Part shown: piece by piece, positions 44,504 to 52,506 of the stretch | Position numbering within the stretch: position 1 is the stretch's first letter | Layout: each line of letters starts with the position of its first letter | Program-made: the position numbers and the translations under genes | From: Verrucomicrobiales bacterium | GTDB taxonomy: Bacteria > Verrucomicrobiota > Verrucomicrobiia > Verrucomicrobiales > DEV007 | Reading direction: 5' to 3' | Length of the DNA stretch: 64,000 nt | Assembly: GCA_002698785.1 (NCBI GenBank) | Contig: PAAG01000007.1 | Coordinates: 57,074-121,073, forward strand | Notes under the pieces: model-generated | What the model saw: the letters and a program-made list of their open reading frames with translations, nothing else | Told to the model about the DNA's origin: nothing | The model's database searches: none

Positions 44504-44710
44504 CTAGAATTGGGTCGTTTTGTATGGATTACCGTCGGAGTCGTATGTGGTCCATTCTCCGGTTTGCTCGCCGTTCTTGAAGCTCCCCGAGCGCAGCTTG
44601 GTTCCATCCTTCCGAAACCATTCCCAGTATCCGGTCAGTGTGCCATCATCCTCGACGCTGCCACGTGCTTTGACTGATCCGTCCTTGTGGTAGTCGATTC
44701 GCTCTTTCAT
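44504..44710 (-). CDS. Small MORN/YwqK-like repeat protein
   Basis: A 68-residue protein made of three short beta-hairpin repeats: YHKDGSVKARGSV, GYWEWFRKDGTKLRSGSF and GEQTGEWTTYDSDGNPYKT. Repeats of this G-x-W-x-x-Y/F-x-x-x-G type occur in MORN and YwqK-like proteins. The ATG at 44710 overlaps the stop of the upstream DUF1593 gene by 4 bp (ATGA), so translation is coupled and this start is favoured over 44755. There is no signal peptide; function unknown. Confidence 0.75.
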   Translation of the reverse strand: MKERIDYHKDGSVKARGSVEDDGTLTGYWEWFRKDGTKLRSGSFKNGEQTGEWTTYDSDGNPYKTTQF

Positions 44711-45681
44711 GGTTTTCTGGAAGCCTTCAATGCCTTGTTCATCTGGCCTGCCCAATCGGTGAGATATTCGGTTCGCCAGCGGTTCACAGTCACGGCGCCA
44801 TTTTTCCCGTTCATCGACAGGTCCTTCTCAGGAGCGTCGTGCCAATAGTTCGGTCTGTCTTGAGGGGATTTTTTGAAGAATTGACCTCCCCAGTGCTGAG
44901 ATTCGGGGTCGTCTGGATCGCCGGAAAGGAAATATAAGACACTGGGAGTATCGCCCATTTTCATCTTCGGCATCTTCTCCATGAACAGTTGTCCCAGATT
45001 TCCGTGCCCGGCGATATGCTCTTGTGAGAATGTCAGGTTTCCCAAGTCGCCGGATTGTTCCCCACCCATATACATACCGCGAAAGGTAGTATCGTTCTCG
45101 ATCCACCAGAGGTCGGGGTGGTGTTGAAAGAGATAGTCGCGGGCCTGTCGGTCCATTTTCGTATTCCATGATCCGATCGAATACACGCGGATTTGCTTTT
45201 GGATGGACGGGTCCTTACGAACGGCCTGTGCTACATCGGTAATCGATCCCCACACCAGAACCCATAGTGGACGCGGGTCCTTTTTTTGCGCTTGCTTGAT
45301 CAGTAACTTCGCCCCTTCGCTGATTTCCCGATCAGGTATCGCGAGAGATTGAGGCTCGATGGCGCCCTGCTTGGTGATGGCTCGCAGTGACTCAGGGGAA
45401 GGGTAGTCAGTGGACCATGTTTTGAGGTTCGGGTAATCGTGCTCGTATGCGTCCAGACATTCGAATATGGCATCAACCCTTCCTTCATGAGGAGGGGAGC
45501 TGATGAGGCCTTCGATTTCGAATCGGTCTGCATAGACGAGAAGGTGAACCATGGATTGAAAATCATCCGGGTCGCTGCCGCCGATGTCTGTCGAGACGAA
45601 GATTCGCGGTGCCTCCCAGGCTGAAACCGATAGAGCAAGGGAAAGCAAGACGAGCAGCAGGGAAAACTTTCGAGAGATCAT
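44707..45681 (-). CDS. Exported DUF1593/nucleoside-hydrolase-like protein
   Basis: A 324-residue exported protein. The signal peptide ends LSVSA. PRIFVSTDIGGSDPDDFQSMVHLLVYAD matches the Ca-binding Asp cluster of the inosine-uridine nucleoside hydrolase fold, with the extended DUF1593 form. PLWVLVWGSITDVAQAV and WWIENDTTFRGMY fit too. Members are found in polysaccharide-degrading bacteria and are presumed glycoside-active; the substrate is unknown. It is the first gene of a coupled pair and is divergent from the NOS gene, leaving 105 bp. Confidence 0.88.
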   Translation of the reverse strand: MISRKFSLLLVLLSLALSVSAWEAPRIFVSTDIGGSDPDDFQSMVHLLVYADRFEIEGLISSPPHEGRVDAIFECLDAYEHDYPNLKTWSTDYPSPESLRAITKQGAIEPQSLAIPDREISEGAKLLIKQAQKKDPRPLWVLVWGSITDVAQAVRKDPSIQKQIRVYSIGSWNTKMDRQARDYLFQHHPDLWWIENDTTFRGMYMGGEQSGDLGNLTFSQEHIAGHGNLGQLFMEKMPKMKMGDTPSVLYFLSGDPDDPESQHWGGQFFKKSPQDRPNYWHDAPEKDLSMNGKNGAVTVNRWRTEYLTDWAGQMNKALKASRKP

Positions 45682-45786
45682 AGCTGAATGAGGATCATGC
45701 TGATGTGAGGGCCTTGGTGCGGTAGATGGGTGGAGTTGGTTGTAGGATTAGAAATTCGGCTGTATCCGTCGAGCCGTTTTTGACGT

Positions 45787-46962
45787 ATGGATCGGATGGT
45801 GCGCTCAGAATCTTCCATGACGGGATGTCCTTTCTCTTCCTCGCTATCGACAAGTGAGGAAAACGTTGATCCGTTTTCCCAGCGATGGGATCCACTTGGA
45901 CATGCGCAGATGCTTTGCCCAATTCCAGCTGCGGAAGTAGCTGAAGATCTCCCCGAGCTTGCTAGAAGGGCGTGGCGGCATTCGAATCGGTGTATTGGAC
46001 GGGCGCAATGGAAGGCCCTTGAGACAATTGACGCTCGATCCGCTGAAACCTGCGAAGAGGTATTCGAAGCTCTGCAATCGCATCTACGAAAGGCAACGAA
46101 TGGAGGCCGCATCCGCTCGGTCTTGACGTGTTTCCCTGAATGGTCGGGGAAAGAGAAAGAAATCCGCATCTGGAATCACCAGTTAATTCGCTATGCCGGG
46201 TATGAAGCGGAAGACGGAACAATTCTCGGCGATCCTGCCAATCGTGACCTGACTCGCGTTGCGATGTCGCTGGGCTGGACACCTCCAGCGTCCCGAAGCG
46301 CGTTTGACCTCCTTCCGGTGATTATTCAGGTAGGGGATTTTCTGCGCTGTTTCGAGTGGGAAAAGGAAGATGTGCTTGAGGTTCGGTTTCGTCATCCCAA
46401 ACATGACTTCTTCGAATCGCTAGATTTAAAATGGTATGCTGTGCCGGCGATTTCGGATATGATCTTTGCGACAGGCGATCGGCTTTTCCCCTGTGCTCCA
46501 TTTAACGGGCACTACATGGGGACGGAGATCGGAGCTCGAGATCTAGGAGATGCTGCGAGATATAACCTGCTTCCGGTAATTGCCGAGAAATTAGACCTCG
46601 ACACCAATTCATCACGCTCTCTCTGGAAAGATCACGCGTTACTTGTGCTAAACGAAGCTGTGCTCTGGTCATTCGAGCAGGATGGCGTCCGCATAACAGA
46701 TCACCATCGTGCTTCGGAAGATTTCTTGAGGTTTTGTGAGGCGGAGAAAAGAGTGGGCCGAGAGGTCAATGCAGACTGGTCGTGGATAGTTCCGCCGATG
46801 TCCGGTTCTTCGACCGGAGTGTTCCACCGCGGCTACGAGTCCGGTTTTGAGTTTCCCAATTTTCTCCCTCAGGTGAAGGCCTGGGAGACGAAGCGTGGAG
46901 TGGATCTGTTAGTCAAAAATGCCAAGCGTGTGGAGTGCCTCGAAGGTCTTTCTCACGGCTGA
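45787..46962 (+). CDS. nos: Bacterial nitric oxide synthase, oxygenase domain
   Basis: A 391-residue NOS oxygenase; no reductase domain is attached. The haem-ligating Cys69 is in SNRCIGRAQW, typical of NOS. YAVPAISDMIFATG, CAPFNGHYMGTEIGARD with the substrate-binding Glu247, YNLLPVIAEKLDLD, SLWKDHALLVLN, VLWSFEQDGVRITDHH and WIVPPMSGSSTGVFHRGYE complete the fold. It should oxidise L-arginine to citrulline and NO with electrons from a general flavodoxin or ferredoxin partner. One change stands out: His242 replaces the nearly invariant Trp of FNGWYMGTE. The start may instead be at 45796 or 45817 (MTGCPF); none has a clear ribosome site. The gene is divergent from DUF1593. Confidence 0.95.
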   Translation: MDRMVRSESSMTGCPFSSSLSTSEENVDPFSQRWDPLGHAQMLCPIPAAEVAEDLPELARRAWRHSNRCIGRAQWKALETIDARSAETCEEVFEALQSHLRKATNGGRIRSVLTCFPEWSGKEKEIRIWNHQLIRYAGYEAEDGTILGDPANRDLTRVAMSLGWTPPASRSAFDLLPVIIQVGDFLRCFEWEKEDVLEVRFRHPKHDFFESLDLKWYAVPAISDMIFATGDRLFPCAPFNGHYMGTEIGARDLGDAARYNLLPVIAEKLDLDTNSSRSLWKDHALLVLNEAVLWSFEQDGVRITDHHRASEDFLRFCEAEKRVGREVNADWSWIVPPMSGSSTGVFHRGYESGFEFPNFLPQVKAWETKRGVDLLVKNAKRVECLEGLSHG

Positions 46963-47037
46963 GCTTTCTGGAGTTTGACAGATTTGTCGCACTACTGCTG
47001 TTGTGGGAAATCAGTAGCGAAATTATCGGGAGCGCGC

Positions 47038-48891
47038 ATGAAAACCTTTTCCCGATTACTTACCGTTTCCTGTGCGCTCGCTATGGCGCTCGTTGCCAAT
47101 CGAAGCACTGCGCAGGATCTTACCCTGTTGACTCAAACTGCTCTTTCTGATGGAGCAGAGATTCTCTCGTTCACTTCTGATGAGAATACAGTGGCTTCCA
47201 ATGTGACAGGAGTTGATCCCACTATAGGAATCCAGTTGTACACTCTGAACGCAGATGGCACTCTTACGCCGCGTAATTTCATTTCTGTTTCGACTCTCTT
47301 TGGAGGAATGATCTCCAGTGTCAGTTCTGTTGCATTGGATCCACTTGGTCGTGGGTTCGGATTTGCAACAGTCATCCCCGACGACAACGGGGGAACACCG
47401 GGAGCCCTTGTCCTGTTTAACTATCGGACGGGAGAAGAAGCTGTTATCGATACTTTCACGACGGGATTCCATCCTGACAATGTCTCCTTCTCCAAAGACG
47501 GCTCGAAGGTCTTCATCGCTGACGAAGGGGAATTCACAACAGGCGGGGCTACGGACGCACCCGGATCGGTCACCATCGTGGACCTATGCAACATCGGATC
47601 GCTTGAAGATCTTACCACCCTCCGAGATGGCGACGTGTTCACGATCGACTTCTCTGCACCAAACCTTGCTTCCGGAGTAAACCTCGATTCACTCCGTTAC
47701 AACGACAATTCAGTAGACGCTCTTGCAAACAAGCATCTCCACGTTGAGCCGGAATACATCACTGATGGTGGAGACAAGATCTACGTGACTCTCCAGGAAA
47801 ATAACGGCATCGCTGAGCTTTCCCTGATGGGGCCAGACGCATACAAGTATACCGCTATCTATCCGCTCGGAACGATTGAGCAGACGATTGATGCATCTGA
47901 TCGAGATGGCCCCGGTGAAACGGAACTCGCGCTTATCGACGATGTCGTAAAGGGAATGCCAATGCCCGATACCATCACATCGTTTGTCAGTGGTGGTGTT
48001 CTCTACCTGGTCACAGCCAACGAAGGTGACTTCCGGGGTGATGACAACGACCGAATGCGGATCAAGAGTTACACGGGGACGGAAGGTGCTGCGACAGGTC
48101 TCGATACTTCGGATGCAGGTTTAGGTCGCCTCCGTGTTATCGATGATGTCAGTGATCCAGATGGAAACGGCATTCTGAATGATCCCGTGATGCCTGGCAC
48201 CCGCTCGTTTTCTATCTGGAACTCAGAGACCGGTGCTCTTGTTGCTGATACGGGTAGCTTCGAGCCGCTCCTCCTCACCCTCTTCCCAACATTTCACAAT
48301 ATCAACGGTGAAGATGGTACTGGCACTCTGGACGATCGATCAGACGATAAGGGGCCCGAGCCAGAGGCCATTACCTACGGAGAGATCAACGGCCACAGCT
48401 ACATTTTTGTCGGCATGGAGCGCCAGGGAGCACTGCTTATGTTCAACGTCGATGATCCTGCAAATCCTACTTTCGTAGCTGCGATCAACAATGTTGGGGA
48501 CGGCCTTGTGGCTCCGGAAAGCATCGTATTTGTATCCGCTTCGGATAGTCCTTCCGGTTCGCCTTTTCTCCTCGTTGGTTACGAAGAAGAGGGCGGCGAT
48601 ATTGGAATCTACGCAGTCGAGGGAGAGGCGGGACCGAAGCCGATTCTTCGGACCAGGGTTCCGAAAACGGTAGGACCAGGAAAGCCTTTCGTTCGCGTGA
48701 AAGGAAGGACCTCTCCCGATGTTGAAAGGATTCTTGTGAATGGAGACACTGTTAACCGCGTGGGTCGGTTCAATCAGAAGGTGCGATTCCCTCGTAGGCA
48801 AAAACGCCTTCGAGTTCGCATCGTAGCGATTTCCTCCCTCGACGGACCGCCGGCAGTAGAACGCCACGTAGTGCGCCGCAAAGGTCGCTGA
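47038..48891 (+). CDS. Exported choice-of-anchor I family protein
   Basis: A 617-residue exported protein with a signal peptide (ends VANRSTAQ) and a long beta-propeller-like body of the choice-of-anchor I type, with GFHPDNVSFSKDGSKVFIADEGE, HVEPEYITDGGDKIYVTLQENNGIAEL, YLVTANEGDFRG and GPEPEAITYGEINGHSYIFVGMERQGALLMF. Such proteins resemble alkaline-phosphatase-associated or lactonase-like propellers. The last about 80 residues are a separate, very basic beta domain ending VVRRKGR. The start at 47038 has GGGAG 8 bp upstream; the longer frame (to 46975) lacks both a signal peptide and a site. A strong terminator follows. Confidence 0.87.
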   Translation: MKTFSRLLTVSCALAMALVANRSTAQDLTLLTQTALSDGAEILSFTSDENTVASNVTGVDPTIGIQLYTLNADGTLTPRNFISVSTLFGGMISSVSSVALDPLGRGFGFATVIPDDNGGTPGALVLFNYRTGEEAVIDTFTTGFHPDNVSFSKDGSKVFIADEGEFTTGGATDAPGSVTIVDLCNIGSLEDLTTLRDGDVFTIDFSAPNLASGVNLDSLRYNDNSVDALANKHLHVEPEYITDGGDKIYVTLQENNGIAELSLMGPDAYKYTAIYPLGTIEQTIDASDRDGPGETELALIDDVVKGMPMPDTITSFVSGGVLYLVTANEGDFRGDDNDRMRIKSYTGTEGAATGLDTSDAGLGRLRVIDDVSDPDGNGILNDPVMPGTRSFSIWNSETGALVADTGSFEPLLLTLFPTFHNINGEDGTGTLDDRSDDKGPEPEAITYGEINGHSYIFVGMERQGALLMFNVDDPANPTFVAAINNVGDGLVAPESIVFVSASDSPSGSPFLLVGYEEEGGDIGIYAVEGEAGPKPILRTRVPKTVGPGKPFVRVKGRTSPDVERILVNGDTVNRVGRFNQKVRFPRRQKRLRVRIVAISSLDGPPAVERHVVRRKGR

Positions 48892-48915
48892 TGCAGTAGA
48901 CTCTGCACTTTTCTT

Positions 48916-48950
48916 GCCCACTTCATGGAAATCATGGAGTGGGCTTTTTT
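48916..48950 (+). terminator. Rho-independent terminator of the choice-of-anchor I gene
   Basis: GCCCACTTCAT (48916-48926), 7-nt loop, ATGGAGTGGGC (48934-48944) with one G-T wobble, then TTTTTT. It lies 24 bp after the stop codon. Confidence 0.9.
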
Positions 48951-49300
48951 ATTTGGGGGACGACCGACCGGAGCTAGAGGCGTTCGTCGACTGGTCAGGT
49001 GGAACCTTAGTGGTAGCGTCGAATCAGTTCTGATTCGGACGCTGGGATCGTGTGCGGACTCTTGGGCGAGAAGTAGCGCGGACGGGAACAGGAACGGGCT
49101 TTTTCTGAGTCAGGGCTTCGATAATCGCTTCGATTACAGAGAACAAAATCATGTCTGGAGTATGGGAATAAAGATGCTTACCCATGGAGGTGAGCATTTT
49201 GTGTGACAGTCTTGCTGAATAGACGTTCAGAAATTATGAAAATGCGGACTCCAGTGGCCACATTTTCATAAATCCGTCACTTTTCCGGGCAAGAAAGGGA
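48951..49300. other. Intergenic region with two strong inverted repeats
   Basis: No gene is apparent. AGCGTCGAATCAG (49015-49027)/CTGATTCGGACGCT (49030-49043) is a 13-bp stem with one bulged G and a 2-nt loop. TTATGAAAATG (49234-49244)/CATTTTCATAA (49261-49271) is a perfect 11-bp repeat with a 16-nt loop, 30 bp after the stop of the minus-strand gene at 49301 and probably its terminator. Confidence 0.7.
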
Positions 49301-51322
49301 TCAGATGGGGTTTTGATCCATGGAGCGCTTGTATCGTTTGTTTAGCCCGGATGGATGGCGATACTTCACCAGCGCGTAAACGAGTGCGGATTTCTCCATC
49401 GTGGCAACGGTGCCGTCGGTGAGGACATTTTCGGAGTAACCGGAACCGATTTTTCTCTTTTTCAGCTCTTCAGAAAGGGAGCCGGGAGGTAGTCCGTAGT
49501 GTCGCTCGGCTGCAGCGATCTCTTCCGCATTGCGGAGGGGAACGGTTAAGCTGGGAGCAGTGACTTCGGTCTTGTCGAGGAGGTCTGTGAGGCCAAACAA
49601 CTCAGCCATTTTGTTCCTCCGATCGAGTAGACGGTAGGTGAGTGTTTCCTGAACAAAATCGGGCCACAGCGAATAGGATACCGCTTCGCGGATCTGCGGT
49701 TCCGTAATCGATGCAATGTGGCGGGCCATCCATTTCGCATCTGACCAGGTGGTGGATTTCCATGCATCAGGTTTGAAAAGCAGGGGAACGCGGAAGCGGA
49801 GTTTCTGATTTCCTTTCTTCGCAAACTTGTCTCCGTTGCTGAATTTGTTTACCGAACCCGAAGTGACGAATCCGCCCAGAGCAAGTCCGAGGTCGTGGTG
49901 GCCTTCGAAATAGTCGGCAAGTTCCCAGTCGCCATCTTCGTAGCTTTTGCGGAAGTACATCTTCCGGTTGTCGTATTTGACGTCGCGATTGCCGATCCAG
50001 AGATCGAAGAGGTAGAGGCCTCGCCCGACTCTGTCGTGGAGAGCTACGGAGTCGAAAAGGGGCGCACCGTCATTGCGGCGGATGTAGCCTTTCGGTTTCA
50101 ATTCCACCCCACACTCTCGGAAGGTGACCCACTGCCTTCCTATCAGATCCTTCTTTTTATACTCGGCTTCATCGTCCTTTGGTAGATCTGCAAGGACATC
50201 ATCTGCATTCTCTTTGGTGATGGTTCCGTAGTTCAGGATGTAAGGGGTGACGTCGAAACCATACATCTCGTCCAGAACGGCAATTAGCTGTTCCACAGTT
50301 TCGGCATGGCGTTCGTCATCGTCTTTCTCGTCCTCTTCGGAAGCGCCTTCTTTGTTGAGTACCAGAGTGGTACCGTATTTTCCCGGCGCGTTCGCGAACG
50401 TCAGGTCGGTCATCTTTGCGCCGGCGAGAAGGTAGAGGCGAGACGCCACTGGTTCCACCGACACTTCGTCGCCCCATTTCAGTTTCCACTCGACTCCGTG
50501 TGCATCTTCGGTGGTCGCCTTGGGCGAAGTGGCGGAAAGGTAGACTTCTTCGAGGATGAGCACTTTGCGCGACGCATAGAGGTCGTATCTGTGTTTCTTT
50601 TCCAGATCGTCTTTTTGGTGGAGGTTTTGGGTCATGCCCTTCGCGATCTCGCCCTGAAAGCCTCGGATGCGGTTGGACCGCGCCGAATCAATGATCTCCC
50701 TGCGATACCATGCGGGATGATCAGGATCGATATCGATCTGGGAGATCTGCTCGGGTGTGAAGCGTGCGAGTTCCTCCGGCAGAAAAAAAGAGTCATTTTT
50801 CTCGTTGTAGAGATACCACGATTCAGCGGTGGCCATTTCGGCGCCCAGTGGTTGTTGCTGTGCCTGTGGTGAAACAATGGGGATTCCGTGTCCGAACAAC
50901 GAACCCCAGACTACATTTCGAAAGAGTTTGTTTGCTGGCGGTAGTTCGTTGACGCTCTCGTCGATCGGCTCAAGTGCATTCAGGATACGAAAAGCATCTG
51001 AGTTTGCTCTGGTGATGGCGGCATTCGATCCGTCTTTTTGCGCTCGTTTCAGATTTTCCTCTGCGAGTTCGCATATTTCGATTTCATCTTCCAGGTCATC
51101 ACGATCTCCGTCGTCTGAAGTGTGCTTCAGTTCATCCTCCAGTGGGGCAATCTTTGAATCAATTCGCTCCAGCAAAGATTCCAAGTAAGCCTCTGATCGT
51201 AATTGGTCGAGAGTCGCCGTCGGGAGATCCTGTGCGGTTGCACACGAAATACACTCGATAAGGGCAATTACGACAGCACTGGGTGCCACGAGCGATCCAA
51301 GGGTTACAGATAACTTTTTCAT
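49301..51322 (-). CDS. Exported kinase-like protein (CotH/HipA-like), operon with DUF4956
   Basis: A 673-residue protein with a signal peptide (to about 30, SCATAQ), a coiled-coil region (35-100) and a long C-terminal body. Near residue 455, LFDLWIGNRDVKYDNRKMYFRK..WELADYFEGHHDLG recalls the catalytic loop and metal-binding Asp of atypical kinases such as CotH and HipA (D/N-x-x-x-GN-x-D-x-x-x-x-N, then D). Membership is an inference from that pattern plus context: DUF4956 proteins, like the one encoded just upstream, are known to cluster with CotH and VTC polyphosphate polymerase genes. The start overlaps the upstream stop by 4 bp (ATGA). It would be a kinase acting outside the cytoplasm; the substrate is unknown. 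Confidence 0.6.
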   Translation of the reverse strand: MKKLSVTLGSLVAPSAVVIALIECISCATAQDLPTATLDQLRSEAYLESLLERIDSKIAPLEDELKHTSDDGDRDDLEDEIEICELAEENLKRAQKDGSNAAITRANSDAFRILNALEPIDESVNELPPANKLFRNVVWGSLFGHGIPIVSPQAQQQPLGAEMATAESWYLYNEKNDSFFLPEELARFTPEQISQIDIDPDHPAWYRREIIDSARSNRIRGFQGEIAKGMTQNLHQKDDLEKKHRYDLYASRKVLILEEVYLSATSPKATTEDAHGVEWKLKWGDEVSVEPVASRLYLLAGAKMTDLTFANAPGKYGTTLVLNKEGASEEDEKDDDERHAETVEQLIAVLDEMYGFDVTPYILNYGTITKENADDVLADLPKDDEAEYKKKDLIGRQWVTFRECGVELKPKGYIRRNDGAPLFDSVALHDRVGRGLYLFDLWIGNRDVKYDNRKMYFRKSYEDGDWELADYFEGHHDLGLALGGFVTSGSVNKFSNGDKFAKKGNQKLRFRVPLLFKPDAWKSTTWSDAKWMARHIASITEPQIREAVSYSLWPDFVQETLTYRLLDRRNKMAELFGLTDLLDKTEVTAPSLTVPLRNAEEIAAAERHYGLPPGSLSEELKKRKIGSGYSENVLTDGTVATMEKSALVYALVKYRHPSGLNKRYKRSMDQNPI

Positions 51323-52506
51323 GCAGTGAGTTCCTGGAATGGGAGTGCGTTGGCTTCGGGAGAGCGATTTTTCTTTCGCTTTTTCCGATTCGCCAGGCCG
51401 CTCTTTCCTTTGGTTCGGGATCGTCGGACATCTTGTTTTTCCCGATACATCAGTTTCAATCGAACCTTCTTTTTTTCGACCCTCGTGATCTCGATATCGT
51501 TGACTTCCACGCCAAATTCCTCCTCGATTTTTGAATGGAGGAAGTCGATGTCTAACATGTACTTCATGTCATCGAGGGGGTAGTGTAGTTGAATCGTCTG
51601 ATAGGCGTCTCTCCACAGGCGAGGGTGATCTCCGAAATACGCTGTGCAGAGCACCATTATAGACGCGATGTACTCGACCTTGGCAGGGAGGACTGAGTTT
51701 ACGAAAGTCAGTGCCACCGCTCCCATGAGGTAAGCAACTTCGGTCTTATCAAAATTCTCACTTCGAAGACGGACAAGAGCGAGCAGGGCGAAGATAGTGA
51801 AACCGAAACCAGCCGTGAGCACTGAGTTGAGGAGAAAGATAGGGAAGAGGAAGAGGTTGAAACCGAGTAGGAGGAACAACATCTTGTGGTCGTGGTGCCT
51901 GCGATAGTAAAGAAAGTAAGCAAAGATGAGGATAGTGAGAAGATTGAAAGCGAATTCCAGGAGAAGTTCAAGACGGCCTATGTCGCGAGGATCCTTTTGA
52001 ATGCCGTCCTGTAGTTCAGGGATAGGCTCCATTAGAGTTCCGGCTGCGCTCTCGATCGTAGAAACAACGTCAGTCATTCGCTCGCCGGTGGCGATGTATT
52101 CGACGTCTTGGTTTTTTCCTGCACGTTTGAATTCGACGTCGAAAAATGTCCCTCGTAGTGCATTGTCTACTTTCTCGATCTCGGTAATCTCATCGTCGGG
52201 ATAGTCCTTACGAATGGCTTTTTGAACCTTGTCAGGAAGCTCTGAAAACTCGATGTTGGTTTCCGTCTCGATCCACTTGCCGTTGTCTTCGAAGTCTGCG
52301 CGAAACTTGGTGTCGTCAATTTTGAAGCCGGCTTCCCAGTAACCATTGCGGTCAACCTCCCAATCGACGTCCTTTGCGTCGGGGTACTGCTTTTCGAACG
52401 ACTCCTCCGCCTCTTTGGGAACTGCAGAGGCTGTTGCTTTGATCAGAAGTAGAGGCAGTAGAATGACACTGCACTTTTGAAGTAGTTTGGGAAAGTGCAT
52501 GTTCAT
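51319..52506 (-). CDS. PepSY-like/DUF4956 fusion membrane protein
   Basis: A 395-residue protein. After a signal sequence (ends TASA) come two PepSY-like copies (about 28-80, YPDAKDVDWEVDRNGYWEAGFK, and 85-145). Membrane segments at about 180-305 (LLLEFAFNLLTILIFAYFLYYRR, MLFLLLGFNLFLFPIFLL, FGFTIFALLALVRLRSENFDKTEVAYLMGAVAL) and a soluble tail with YREKQDVRR match DUF4956. The tail ends in a Lys/Arg patch. It sits between the phosphatase (stop and start share 1 bp, TAATG) and the kinase-like gene (4-bp overlap), so the three are made together. DUF4956 has no proven activity. Confidence 0.78.
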   Translation of the reverse strand: MNMHFPKLLQKCSVILLPLLLIKATASAVPKEAEESFEKQYPDAKDVDWEVDRNGYWEAGFKIDDTKFRADFEDNGKWIETETNIEFSELPDKVQKAIRKDYPDDEITEIEKVDNALRGTFFDVEFKRAGKNQDVEYIATGERMTDVVSTIESAAGTLMEPIPELQDGIQKDPRDIGRLELLLEFAFNLLTILIFAYFLYYRRHHDHKMLFLLLGFNLFLFPIFLLNSVLTAGFGFTIFALLALVRLRSENFDKTEVAYLMGAVALTFVNSVLPAKVEYIASIMVLCTAYFGDHPRLWRDAYQTIQLHYPLDDMKYMLDIDFLHSKIEEEFGVEVNDIEITRVEKKKVRLKLMYREKQDVRRSRTKGKSGLANRKKRKKNRSPEANALPFQELTA

